Assembly: GCA_963743425.1 (NCBI GenBank)
Contig: CAVUPU010000004.1
Coordinates: forward strand, 248,001 to 312,000
DNA length: 64,000 nucleotides
Origin: JAJVID01 sp963743425
GTDB taxonomy: Bacteria > Acidobacteriota > Blastocatellia > RBC074
Reading direction: 5' to 3'
The translations under genes and the position numbers were made by a program. A model generated the notes under the pieces. It saw nothing but the letters and a program-made list of their open reading frames with translations. It was not told the origin of the DNA and searched no databases. Below, piece after piece: positions 20,674 through 30,268 of the stretch (positions within the stretch are counted from its first letter, which is position 1; each line of letters starts with the position of its first letter).

Positions 20674-20685
20674 TTAGCGATAAAA

Positions 20686-22047
<1,362 letters not shown>

Positions 22048-22080
22048 AGTTACTGATTTTATGGACAAATCGTCCGCTTG

Positions 22081-22785
22081 TCAGCTTGGCAGTAAACGGA
22101 GACTATAGACTCCCGCCAATCCCAAGTATTCCAGGTTCTTCGCCGCGTTGCCGATCTCCTGGCCGTCGGAGGTGACAAAGGCTTTCCTGAAGCCGCGGTC
22201 GATCCCGATGACTTTGCCTTCCGTCCGCAGTTCGGGGCGTCCCTTCTCAAAGATCAATTCAACCCACACTCCCCACTCGTTCATCCCGAGACGAATCGTC
22301 GAGCCGATTTGCCATCCTTGGCCGAGAAAGCGGTTCATATGCGTGGTTTGATTGATCGGGATTGTGATCTTCGGCAAGCCAGAAGCGAAGCTGACGGCCA
22401 AGTCGAAAGCCGCCCCTTTGAACTCTTCGATTTTAACAAATCGGCTGTCGAGAGTGGCGACCTTCCGGCGCATCAACGGCATCGTTTTGATCTTTCGTTC
22501 TTTCTGCGAACGGACTATCTCTTTGGCCTGCTTTGCGGCGCACTGAGCCAAACGAGCGGTAATTTTGAAACGATTGACGGCTCGGCTAGTAACGACTTTA
22601 TCGCCCAGCGCGGCGGTGAAATCCTTCATTGACCAAAAACACTCGACGAAGTAGTTCACCACATAAACATAGAGCAGGAGAAAAGCTCTCAATGCCGCGA
22701 CCTTTCCGGCGTTGGCCTCAGTCAGGTAAACGCGGGAAGCGCGACGCATCGAACCGCTATTTTTTCTTTTGTGCGCCTTGATCAT
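22081..22785 (-). pseudogene. Truncated IS605-type TnpB, N-terminal part
   Basis: 234 residues. The N-terminal helices (ANAGKVAALRAFLLLYVYVVNYFVE) and beta region lead to GIDRGFRKAFVTSDG, the RuvC-I motif with its first catalytic Asp. The frame then ends after ~20 residues; RuvC-II, the zinc ribbon and RuvC-III are absent. A cleavage-competent RNA-guided nuclease is therefore excluded. The 3' part was replaced by the CBS gene boundary. No tnpA is adjacent. It is a remnant of an insertion sequence. Confidence 0.8.
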
Positions 22786-22814
22786 CTGTCAGTTGTGGGA
22801 ATGATCTTTCAACT

Positions 22815-23486
22815 TTAGTCGCATTGCTTGACGGCCAACGACATCCCATCCCTGACCGGGAGCAGGCTCACATACACGCGCTCATCGTGATGCAACTTTT
22901 CATTCAGCGCGCGCAACGCTACGGTCTCGGCGTCTTGAACGCCCGGATCGGCGACCTTGCCGCTCCACAACATATTATCAAAGATTATCAACCCGCCTCT
23001 ACGCATGAGCTTCAGCGTGCGTTCGTAGTAATTGTCATAGTTCGGCTTGTCGGCATCAATGAACGCGAAATCGAAAGTCCCGGCCTGCCCGTCACGCAAT
23101 AGCGCGTCGAGAGTTTCAATGGCCGGCGCCAGACGCAGCGTGATCTTGTCGGCGACCCCGGCCTCGGCCCAATAACGACGAGCCACCGAAGTCCATTCTT
23201 CGCTGACATCGCAAGCCACCATGCGCCCATGCGGCGGCAAGGCCAGCGCGGCGCAGAGCGAGCTGTAGCCGGTGAAGACGCCAACTTCCAGCGTCTTCAC
23301 CGCGCCGATCAGTTTCACGAGGAGCGCCATAAATTGCCCCTCCACGGGCGAAATGGCCATCGGCGCATGCGGGTTGTTTGCAATCGTCTCTTCGCGTAAA
23401 CGTCGCAGAACGTCGGGCTCGCGCAAAGAGTTGTTCATCAGGTAATCGTCAATCTGTTCATCCAGACCTAGAAATGAAATCGACAT
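22815..23486 (-). CDS. Class I SAM-dependent O-methyltransferase
   Basis: 223 residues. Family marks: SPVEGQFMALLVKLIGAVKTLEVGVFTGYSSL (SAM motif I), DFAFIDADKPNYDNYYE (metal-binding Asp region) and GGLIIFDNMLWSGKV. This is the caffeoyl-CoA/catechol O-methyltransferase-like group, which methylates a hydroxyl of small phenolic or polyol substrates with Mg2+. Substrate not predictable. Confidence 0.88.
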   Translation of the reverse strand: MSISFLGLDEQIDDYLMNNSLREPDVLRRLREETIANNPHAPMAISPVEGQFMALLVKLIGAVKTLEVGVFTGYSSLCAALALPPHGRMVACDVSEEWTSVARRYWAEAGVADKITLRLAPAIETLDALLRDGQAGTFDFAFIDADKPNYDNYYERTLKLMRRGGLIIFDNMLWSGKVADPGVQDAETVALRALNEKLHHDERVYVSLLPVRDGMSLAVKQCD

Positions 23487-23504
23487 ATCTTTTCTTTCAG
23501 ACTT

Positions 23505-24920
23505 TTATCGTGAGGCCGTCATGTTGCGGGAGCTTATCTCCAATCCCTTCGTCGTAGTGTAATACTTCGCCAGCATATTCGGCGTCTCCCACGCCGGCAG
23601 GCGCTTAGGATCGCGCAGGTATTCAAAGAAACGCGTCGCCACTTGTCCGAAATGGGCTTCGTGTCCGTCGCGGTATTTGTCGGGGAATGTCACGCGCAGC
23701 TTCTCGCCTTCGTCCGCCACCGCGACGCCGGGATATTTGGTCTGCAACGCCGCGACCTTCTTCTTCAGCGCCGCCATCACTTCGGCCTTCAATGACGGCT
23801 CGTTCGGGATGACGTAGATGGTGTGAGCCTGCGCCTGGCGGACTTCAATGCGCGACTTCGAGCCTTTAAACCACGCGACGTGCGTGTCACCGCCGCCCGC
23901 TGGAGCTTCGTAATTCCAGATCACGTCGAGCTTCACGCGCACGCCGCGCAAGACGTAAGTCATCGAGCCGTTGCAGAAGTATTCCAGCTTGTCGTCTTTG
24001 ACATTGCCCGCCAGGTAGTCGGGGAAATCCGGCTCATTCGTCACGCGCTTGAACTCGTCCTTTGTCATTTTTGTCGGCCAGCGTTTTCCGGAGAGCACAT
24101 TCACGTCCTTGCGATAATCAATAGCCTGTTCGGGAAACAGCATCCATTGCCCCAGATCGACCAGGTGCGTGCCCACGTCGGCGACGCCCTCGCCCTGCTG
24201 CTTGACATCGAAGAACCACGCCGGGCGGATATTCGGCGCGCCGGAGACCATCTTGAAGAGGTGATGGATGCTCTCCATATAGACCGCCGGGTCGTTCTCA
24301 GAACCCTTCTGGATCGTCCCGAAGACGTCCGCATCGTTGATCAGTTCGCGCTGCAAGATCGTCGTGATCTCCGATCGCTCGGTCATAATGTCATAAGCGA
24401 TCAGCTTCTTCGCATCCGCCGTGTTCAATGTCGCTTCCAGCTTGGGGAAGTCGCGGGCGTCAATGATCCACGGCTTGTCAACGAGCGCGTTCAAGCCGTT
24501 TTCGACACAGGTCTTGATGCGATCAATCTTGCCTCGATTGCGCCCGGCGATGACAACCACATTGCCCTGTCGTTCGCGCAACATCCGCGCGAGGAAATCG
24601 TCGCCGGTGTGGACTTCGAGTTCCCAGCGAGTCGGATTCTCCTTGCGGGTGTTGTAGCCCGCGATGCGTTTGAGGTGTTCCAGCAGATCGAAACCCAGCG
24701 GCGCATAGACGTGAACCTGCGGCGAAACGCCAGAGAGCGCCTCTTTCTGCACCAGCGCCGCATGAAAATGGCCGGGATCGAGCGTCATCAGACGAATGTC
24801 AGACATAGCTTTGCTTTTGTTCTTTTGTTGGCCGGATGCGTTAAAAACGAAGACAGCGGCGATTGCTGTGAGCAGCATGGCAAGGCTGGGAAGAAAGATT
24901 GCGCGAACTTTGATTCTCAT
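23505..24920 (-). CDS. Exported Gfo/Idh/MocA family oxidoreductase
   Basis: 471 residues from the ATG at 24920. An N-terminal signal peptide or anchor (LPSLAMLLTAIAAVFVFNASGQ) precedes LMTLDPGHFHAALVQKEAL. VDKPWIIDARDF is the Gfo/Idh nicotinamide-side lysine motif. The C-terminal region is the putative-oxidoreductase type (GVADVGTHLVDLGQWML). These proteins usually use NAD(P) on sugars; the exported kind often carry Tat-type leaders and act on glycans. It is separated from a second Gfo/Idh gene by the mCpol island. Confidence 0.85.
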   Translation of the reverse strand: MRIKVRAIFLPSLAMLLTAIAAVFVFNASGQQKNKSKAMSDIRLMTLDPGHFHAALVQKEALSGVSPQVHVYAPLGFDLLEHLKRIAGYNTRKENPTRWELEVHTGDDFLARMLRERQGNVVVIAGRNRGKIDRIKTCVENGLNALVDKPWIIDARDFPKLEATLNTADAKKLIAYDIMTERSEITTILQRELINDADVFGTIQKGSENDPAVYMESIHHLFKMVSGAPNIRPAWFFDVKQQGEGVADVGTHLVDLGQWMLFPEQAIDYRKDVNVLSGKRWPTKMTKDEFKRVTNEPDFPDYLAGNVKDDKLEYFCNGSMTYVLRGVRVKLDVIWNYEAPAGGGDTHVAWFKGSKSRIEVRQAQAHTIYVIPNEPSLKAEVMAALKKKVAALQTKYPGVAVADEGEKLRVTFPDKYRDGHEAHFGQVATRFFEYLRDPKRLPAWETPNMLAKYYTTTKGLEISSRNMTASR

Positions 24921-24996
24921 AGTTTTCAAGTTGTCCAGTCGTTATGCAATTTTGAAGATGCTAAATCAGACCACGCAGGATTGATACAGTAGGCTG

Positions 24997-25171
24997 TGAT
25001 CATCGTTTCGGCCACCTGTCAGGCGCAACGTAGGGGCGGGTTTTCCCCGCCCAATCCCCTCAACTACGGACGCGGGCGGGGAAAACCCGCCCCTACGCCA
25101 TTGTCGCATCTAATGTTCAAATCCCACGTGGCGCTCTGTTTCACGGACCAAAGTGGCCGAAACGATGATCA
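24997..25171. repeat. Nested inverted-repeat element with TTTCGGCCAC ends
   Basis: Outer 19-bp perfect arms TGATCATCGTTTCGGCCAC (24997-25015) and its complement (25153-25171) enclose an inner pair GTAGGGGCGGGTTTTCCCCG (from 25030) with its complement ending at 25096. The same end motif recurs near 43814. It fills most of the spacer beside the mCpol island. Confidence 0.8.
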
Positions 25172-25178
25172 ATGCCAT

Positions 25179-25246
25179 ACAGTACCGCGCGTGTTAGCAA
25201 GCGGCTGGCCCAACAGATAGCCGCTTGCTTACGCGCGCGGTACTGT
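25179..25246. repeat. Palindrome of the TACCGCGCG..AAGCAAGCGG family
   Basis: The left arm ACAGTACCGCGCGTGTTAGC and right arm CCGCTTGCTTACGCGCGCGG pair almost fully, with a variable centre (CTGGCCCAACAGATAG). It lies immediately to the right of the TTTCGGCCAC element, so the left end of the mCpol island is marked by two adjacent palindromes. Confidence 0.8.
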
Positions 25247-25328
25247 ATCGGCGTCCCAATGTTATGTGATTCGATTTAGGTTTGCCGTCAAGAGTCATCC
25301 TTTCTTGGGGCACATTTCCAGATACTCC

Positions 25329-26162
25329 TTACTTCCTTGGCGGGAAAAACACCAAGTATAATGAAAGCAACCCAGCTACTGCCGCAATGATTTCCAAAGT
25401 GGTGATTGCGTTTTGCATATAACCATTTCCCCCACCGAAGTACATGCGGGATCCTATTAGGATTGCTAACAAAAGAATAGCTACGGTTATTGTAGCTTTG
25501 ATGGGCGGTGTACGAACTAAGATAGACTTTGAACAATCGCGAAAAATTGGAGTGTCTATGATATTTGTGTAGTCGTACATCTTCTGCCCTGATATATCCT
25601 CACGAAGCTCGTGTATTAGCATCTTCCATGGCTCATCAAAGCTGGGCTGTGCTTTGCTATCAAAAGTATATAAATTGCGTATTCCGTCCAGCAGGCAACA
25701 AGCTAAAAGATCGCCTATGTATTTCTTGCTAATTGCCGTCACATCAAATATTGAATCCGGCTCCTCTTTTTTTATCCTGACCAATTCTGCCTTTAAATCA
25801 AAGTACGCGACATCCCTGTAGTCCCACCTGGGTATCTCTAAACATCTTCGATACACTTCCTTCATAAGAGTTACTTTCTCGCTGGAATACAGCTTTTGGA
25901 TATCCACCGTTTCACCTTGCCTTTGGCCTTCAAAAAATTTGTACATTCCCTCTGACAAACATTCGAGTAATGACTGCACCCTGCGTGAAATTAGAAGTGA
26001 AATTCCCTTATCATCGCTGCTAGGATTTGCGCTTTTCTCACCGAATTCTTTGACGTGAAGAAATACGACCTTATCCACAGACTGTCGCTCATTATGTCCG
26101 ATAGCATTGACGTATGGATCAGGTCTTTCTGATGTAACCAAAATGTATAATGAGCGACTCAT
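25329..26162 (-). CDS. Predicted mCpol-partner effector: Rossmann/CARF-like domain with two C-terminal TM helices
   Basis: 277 residues. Residues 1-~175 look like a CARF-type sensor: the first strand SLYILVTSERPD, a later strand KVVFLHV, and IFDVTAISKKYIGDLLACCL with a D-T turn, then GIRNLYTF. Two hydrophobic helices close the protein (about 221-242 and 252-273), with a short basic tail. The ATG overlaps the stop of mCpol (ATGA), so the two are translationally coupled. By analogy, the soluble part would bind the mCpol nucleotide and the helices would damage the inner membrane on activation. Composition is clearly AT-richer than the flanks. The fold call is inference from sequence, with no close homologue named. 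Confidence 0.7.
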   Translation of the reverse strand: MSRSLYILVTSERPDPYVNAIGHNERQSVDKVVFLHVKEFGEKSANPSSDDKGISLLISRRVQSLLECLSEGMYKFFEGQRQGETVDIQKLYSSEKVTLMKEVYRRCLEIPRWDYRDVAYFDLKAELVRIKKEEPDSIFDVTAISKKYIGDLLACCLLDGIRNLYTFDSKAQPSFDEPWKMLIHELREDISGQKMYDYTNIIDTPIFRDCSKSILVRTPPIKATITVAILLLAILIGSRMYFGGGNGYMQNAITTLEIIAAVAGLLSLYLVFFPPRK

Positions 26163-26560
26163 TGATGAATCCTTGGCTGTACAATTTCGCCTTTACCCAT
26201 TGCTTTTGCCCTTCTGAGATTTAGGAATGCCTCTTCGACACTCTCACCGACGCCGAAAGAAATAGTGCTGCCAGACAACGCCTGGAACTTTTCTAACGCT
26301 TCTTGAAGATGCTTCCTTTCATAGTCTTTCTTATTCAAGCGGAAAAGTAAGTCATCTCCTCCCGCGTATATGATATCGGCACCCATTTTTGACCTGGCAA
26401 AACATTGGAGGTCTTCGATAGCTTTAAGAAGGTTTTGGGAATAATGTGTTAAATCAGTCAAGTTCCCATTAAGCAGATAAAACTCCACTCGGTTTCGGAT
26501 ATTGTCCCCATCGCCAATGATGTAAAGATGTGCCTCTTCGTTTTTCAAACTAACCTCCAT
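26159..26560 (-). CDS. Minimal CRISPR polymerase (mCpol), cyclic-nucleotide synthase
   Basis: 133 residues from the ATG at 26560 (MEVSLKNEEAHLYIIGDGDN); a GTG at 26608 would add 16 residues and overlap the upstream gene. Marks of mCpol: the first strand with YIIGDGDNIRNRVEFYLLNG (13-32), then the metal-binding GGDD at 67-70 in IIYAGGDDLLF, and SFGVGESVEEAFLNLRRAKA (101-120). It lacks HD, zinc or large Cas10 domains. mCpol relatives make small cyclic nucleotides, and in Panoptes systems the product restrains a membrane effector. No cas genes or CRISPR repeats are near. It is the first gene of a two-gene operon. Confidence 0.85.
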   Translation of the reverse strand: MEVSLKNEEAHLYIIGDGDNIRNRVEFYLLNGNLTDLTHYSQNLLKAIEDLQCFARSKMGADIIYAGGDDLLFRLNKKDYERKHLQEALEKFQALSGSTISFGVGESVEEAFLNLRRAKAMGKGEIVQPRIHQ

Positions 26561-26604
26561 AGAAATCGCGCATCCACCACGGGCGAGCTTCTGATTGCAT
26601 CCAA

Positions 26605-27624
26605 TCACTGCACCTGCTGCAGTTTCGTCACTTCCTTTAACGTCACCGGTGCACCACCACGCGCTTTGCTCAGATCAGCCGCTTCCATAAACGCCATCAT
26701 CTCCAAAGTCTCTTCGGGCGGAACCGGAGGCGCGCCGGTCTGGAAGAACTTCACGACCTCGATCAGCAGGTTGCGGTAATCGCTCTTCATCGGCGTTGGC
26801 GTCGCCAGATTCGCCTTCGCGCCGAACGCGACCGCGCCGTAATCCCGCTTGCCGTCGCGGATGCCGCGCATTGCGCCGACGCGCCCGTCCTTCCATTTGC
26901 CGACGACGACATCGGCGCCGTCCGTGTGGACGCGAGTGACCGATTCGCAGCCCGGCCCCATCAGCGTGTAAAGCATCTCGACCGCGTGAATGCCGTACCA
27001 GAAGAGGTCTGGATGATGCGGTTCGGTCGGCGCGGGTCCGTAAGTGAAAGCTCCGAGCATCGCGCCGAGTTTTTCGTCGCGCTTCATCGCCTGCAGATCG
27101 TCCGCAAACCGGAGACTGGAGGAACTGAAAAACGGCGTCCCCGATTCGCGCGACAACCTGACGATCTCACGCGCGTCGGCGTAACTGGCGGTGAACGGCT
27201 TGTCAATGAACACGCGCTTTTTGGCGGCGAAGACCGGTCGAACCTGATTCAGATGAGGCCGCCCGTCAACGCTCTCCAGAAGCACGGCGTCAACTTTTTT
27301 GCAAAGCTCTTCAATCGAACCGACGATCTCGACGCCCCATTTGTCTTTCAGTTCGGCGGTGAATCTGTCAATGCGCGTGCGGCTCGATTCGACATCGGGG
27401 CTGCCGCCTTTGAACGCCGCGACGACTCGCGCGCCGGGAACGTGATTGGGATCGGATTTGTCGTTGAGCAGTTTGGTGAACGCCGTCACGTGCGAAGTGT
27501 CCAGGCCGATCATGCCGACCTTGATCTCTTGCGCCTGCGCGGTTGTTTGTCGCGCCGGCAAGCCGATCCGCACAAGCGTGATGAGGGCTATGACAAGAAG
27601 AGTTGCGCGGATGAATACTTTCAT
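26605..27624 (-). CDS. Exported Gfo/Idh/MocA family oxidoreductase
   Basis: 339 residues from the ATG at 27624; AAGGTG lies nine bases upstream, and a GTG at 27636 is the alternative. A signal peptide (VFIRATLLVIALITLVRI) precedes the Rossmann-like start VGMIGLDTSHVTAF. FIDKPFTASYADAREIV holds the conserved lysine. GLDTSHV replaces the classic GxGxxG, so NAD binding may differ. It follows nagB, overlapping it by a few bases, which suggests amino-sugar metabolism, and precedes the mCpol island. Confidence 0.85.
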   Translation of the reverse strand: MKVFIRATLLVIALITLVRIGLPARQTTAQAQEIKVGMIGLDTSHVTAFTKLLNDKSDPNHVPGARVVAAFKGGSPDVESSRTRIDRFTAELKDKWGVEIVGSIEELCKKVDAVLLESVDGRPHLNQVRPVFAAKKRVFIDKPFTASYADAREIVRLSRESGTPFFSSSSLRFADDLQAMKRDEKLGAMLGAFTYGPAPTEPHHPDLFWYGIHAVEMLYTLMGPGCESVTRVHTDGADVVVGKWKDGRVGAMRGIRDGKRDYGAVAFGAKANLATPTPMKSDYRNLLIEVVKFFQTGAPPVPPEETLEMMAFMEAADLSKARGGAPVTLKEVTKLQQVQ

Positions 27625-27632
27625 GTTTTTTT

Positions 27633-28382
27633 TCACCTTGAGATCAATTCGGGGTTGAGCAGCGAAGAGCTTTCCGTGTCGAGATAGACAGTCGTGTCGC
27701 TGTGCGTACGCAGAATCGAAGCGGGGAATTGCGGGCTGATTTCGTTTTCAAAACAATTCTTCACAGCCTCGGCCTTGCGCGCGTCCGGCGCGACGCAAAC
27801 TATCTCGCGCGCTTTCAAAATCTGTTTGACGGTCATCGAAATCGCCTGCTTCGGCACGTCGTCCAGACCGGCGAACCAACCTTCGCCGACTTGCTGGCGG
27901 CGGCATGCTTCATCGAGATTGACAACGATGTATGGTTCGTCCGTTTCAAAATCCGCTGGAGGATCGTTGAAGGCCAGATGGCCGTTTTCGCCGATGCCGA
28001 CGAATGCCACGTCAATCGGCGACGCGCTGATCCCGGCGCCGGCGCGTTTACAAACCTCATCCGGATCGGCCTCGCCGTCGAGCAAATGGTAATTCGCTAC
28101 TCCCGCCGGTTCGATCAAACGTTCAAGCAGGTATTTGCGAAAACTCGCCGGATGCGTGATCGGCAGGCCGACGTATTCATCGAGGTGGAACAGCTCGACC
28201 TTTGCCCAATCTATGCCGGGCGTCTTTGTCAAAGCGCCGAGAAACTCGAACTGCGATGCGCCCGTCGCAGCGACGATGCGCGCTCGACCGCGCTCGGAGA
28301 TCGCGCGTTTGATGGCGTCCGCTGCCTGACGGGCAGCGGTTTCGCCCAGTTGGATTTTGTCGTTGAAGACCTTTATTATCAC
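27633..28382 (-). CDS. nagB: Glucosamine-6-phosphate deaminase
   Basis: 249 residues from the GTG at 28382, which has AGGTGA upstream; the open frame runs on to 28556 but without family similarity. Signatures: ATGASQFEFLGAL (phosphate loop), FHLDEYVGLP (catalytic Asp), VGIGENGHLAFNDPP and ISMTVKQILKARE. The enzyme turns glucosamine-6-phosphate into fructose-6-phosphate plus ammonia. The gene is divergent from the nucleoside transporter; the spacer 28383-28469 should hold both promoters. Confidence 0.9.
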   Translation of the reverse strand: MIIKVFNDKIQLGETAARQAADAIKRAISERGRARIVAATGASQFEFLGALTKTPGIDWAKVELFHLDEYVGLPITHPASFRKYLLERLIEPAGVANYHLLDGEADPDEVCKRAGAGISASPIDVAFVGIGENGHLAFNDPPADFETDEPYIVVNLDEACRRQQVGEGWFAGLDDVPKQAISMTVKQILKAREIVCVAPDARKAEAVKNCFENEISPQFPASILRTHSDTTVYLDTESSSLLNPELISR

Positions 28383-28469
28383 TGTTCTCTCACCTGAAGT
28401 TATGATCGGCAGATGATCTTTCACCGTGGCGTAGCTTCCCACACACATCAACGACTTGGCAAGAAAACA

Positions 28470-29753
28470 ATGATTCATCACTTCATTTCCGCCGCCGGTT
28501 TCCTCGCGTTTGCCGGCGTCGCATGGCTCTTTTCCGCCGACCGGCGAAAGGTCCAATGGAAGACCGTCGCGTGGGGAATGGGATTGCAGCTCCTGATCGG
28601 GCTATTGATCTTCCAGCTTCCTGGTTCGCAGCGAATATTTCTCTGGCTCAACGACGCCGTGCTGGCGCTGCTCAACGTCTCGAAGAGCGGCTCATCGTTT
28701 CTCTTCGGGCCCCTGGCCGCCGGGCCAGGCGAACAGGGTTCAATCGGTTTCATTCTCATCTTCCAGGTTCTGCCGGTAGCGATATTCTTTTCGGCCTTCA
28801 CGGCCGCGCTCTATCACCTGCGCGTGCTGCAGCACGTCGTCCGCGTCTTCGCCAAACTCTTTCATCGTACGATGGGGACGAGCGGCGCTGAATCGTTGTG
28901 CGGCGCGGCCAACATCTTCGTCGGCGTGGAGTCGTCTCTGGTGATTCGACCATACCTCGACAAGATGACCAGATCGGAACTGCTCACAGTGCTTGGAACC
29001 GGAATGGCCACGGTGGCGTCGAGCACGCTCGGAATTTACGTGGCGTTTCTGACCGGCCTGTTCCCGCAGATCGCCGGGCATCTGCTGTCGGCCTCGGTCA
29101 TAGCCATTCCGGCGGTGATCGTTACGACGAAGCTGTTGCTGCCGGAGACCGAGACGCCGGAGACGATGTCCCACGTTCCGCCTGAAGACCAGGCGACGCG
29201 GTCTCGCAATCTGATGAGCGCAATCATCGGAGGCGCGATGGATGGCGTGAAGCTCGCGGCGGGCATCTCGGCGCTGCTGATCGCGATGCTCGGACTGGTT
29301 GCGCTGGTGGACAGGATTCTCGGCGCGGTGAGCGGTTGGTTCGGGATGGCGCAACCGTTGACGCTGGTCAAAATTCTGGGTTGGCTCTTCTACCCACTGG
29401 CGGCGCTGCTCGGAATCGCGCGAGCCGACATCGCCGAAGCGTCGCGGTTGTTGGGCGAACGGGTGATCTTGACCGAGGTGGTTTCTTACCAGGATTTGGC
29501 GCAGATGGTGACGACCGGGCAGTTGTCGGATCCGCGCACTGTAGTGGTTCTGAGCTATGCGCTGTGCGGGTTTGCGCACGTCGCTTCAATGGCGATCTTT
29601 GTCGGCGGCACGGCGGCGCTCGCCCCCTCTCGCCGCGACGACCTGGCCGGTTTAGGATTGCGCGCGTTGCTCGCTGCGACGCTGGCGACGCTGATGACCG
29701 GCTGCGTCGCGGGAATTTTCAGCAGTGGGCAGGGAGTCTTGATGATGCGCTGA
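28470..29753 (+). CDS. Concentrative nucleoside transporter (NupC/CNT family)
   Basis: 427 residues from the ATG at 28470; the frame is open from 28413. Multi-pass membrane protein. CNT marks: GFILIFQVLPVAIFFSA, SGAESLCGAANIFVGVESSLVIRPYL, GTGMATVASSTLGIYVAFL and the later GFAHVASMAIFVGGTAALAP. It would import nucleosides with H+ or Na+. This fits an adenosine deaminase and a xanthine-dehydrogenase-type cluster elsewhere in the window, although these are unlinked. Confidence 0.9.
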   Translation: MIHHFISAAGFLAFAGVAWLFSADRRKVQWKTVAWGMGLQLLIGLLIFQLPGSQRIFLWLNDAVLALLNVSKSGSSFLFGPLAAGPGEQGSIGFILIFQVLPVAIFFSAFTAALYHLRVLQHVVRVFAKLFHRTMGTSGAESLCGAANIFVGVESSLVIRPYLDKMTRSELLTVLGTGMATVASSTLGIYVAFLTGLFPQIAGHLLSASVIAIPAVIVTTKLLLPETETPETMSHVPPEDQATRSRNLMSAIIGGAMDGVKLAAGISALLIAMLGLVALVDRILGAVSGWFGMAQPLTLVKILGWLFYPLAALLGIARADIAEASRLLGERVILTEVVSYQDLAQMVTTGQLSDPRTVVVLSYALCGFAHVASMAIFVGGTAALAPSRRDDLAGLGLRALLAATLATLMTGCVAGIFSSGQGVLMMR

Positions 29754-29865
29754 TCGTTGGAGGCGAGAGTTTAGAGTCCAGACTTTAGTCGGCAGGGCTT
29801 GGCATCCGAACGCCGCCGATTAGGCTTTTTGTCCATCGCAGGCTTATGCCAAAGGAGATTGCTTT

Positions 29866-30186
29866 ATGATCAGGTTCATGATCGCCAGCGTGTTGTTTGT
29901 AATTATAGGCATACCATTTTATTTGGAGAAAGTCGGCCCCAACAGATGGTCAGGCTTTCGGGCGCCGAAAACTTTTTCGAGCCCCGAAATCTGGTATGCA
30001 GCAAATAAGACGATGGGACTCGACCTCATAATTGCCGGAACCGTGCTGCTGGCGGTGTCAGTGGGCCTTATGATCATCAGCCAGAAGCACAGGGGGATAC
30101 CAATCTACCGAATCAACTTCATTGCTTTCCTCACCGTACTGTCGGCAGCCACCGCCCATTGCTTTTGGACGCTGAGCCGATTGTAG
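29866..30186 (+). CDS. SdpI-like small membrane protein
   Basis: 106 residues with three hydrophobic segments (4-20, 50-71, 82-101). NRWSGFRAPKTFSSPEIWYAANKTMG is the conserved loop of the SdpI/YhfL family, named from the B. subtilis immunity protein for the SdpC toxin. Such proteins are often of unknown role outside that system. AAAGGAG precedes the ATG. No toxin gene is adjacent. Confidence 0.75.
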   Translation: MIRFMIASVLFVIIGIPFYLEKVGPNRWSGFRAPKTFSSPEIWYAANKTMGLDLIIAGTVLLAVSVGLMIISQKHRGIPIYRINFIAFLTVLSAATAHCFWTLSRL

Positions 30187-30268
30187 CGCCAGGCAAGCCT
30201 TCGGTGACTGTGAGTATGATTCCATCTCCCAGAATCAGCTATTGAGCCTTCTGATTTAGTTCCCGCCT

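Noticed and set aside
25329..26608. A CRISPR array or type III cas genes with mCpol.
   Set aside because: No regularly spaced repeats and no Cas proteins; the nearby palindromes belong to dispersed families.
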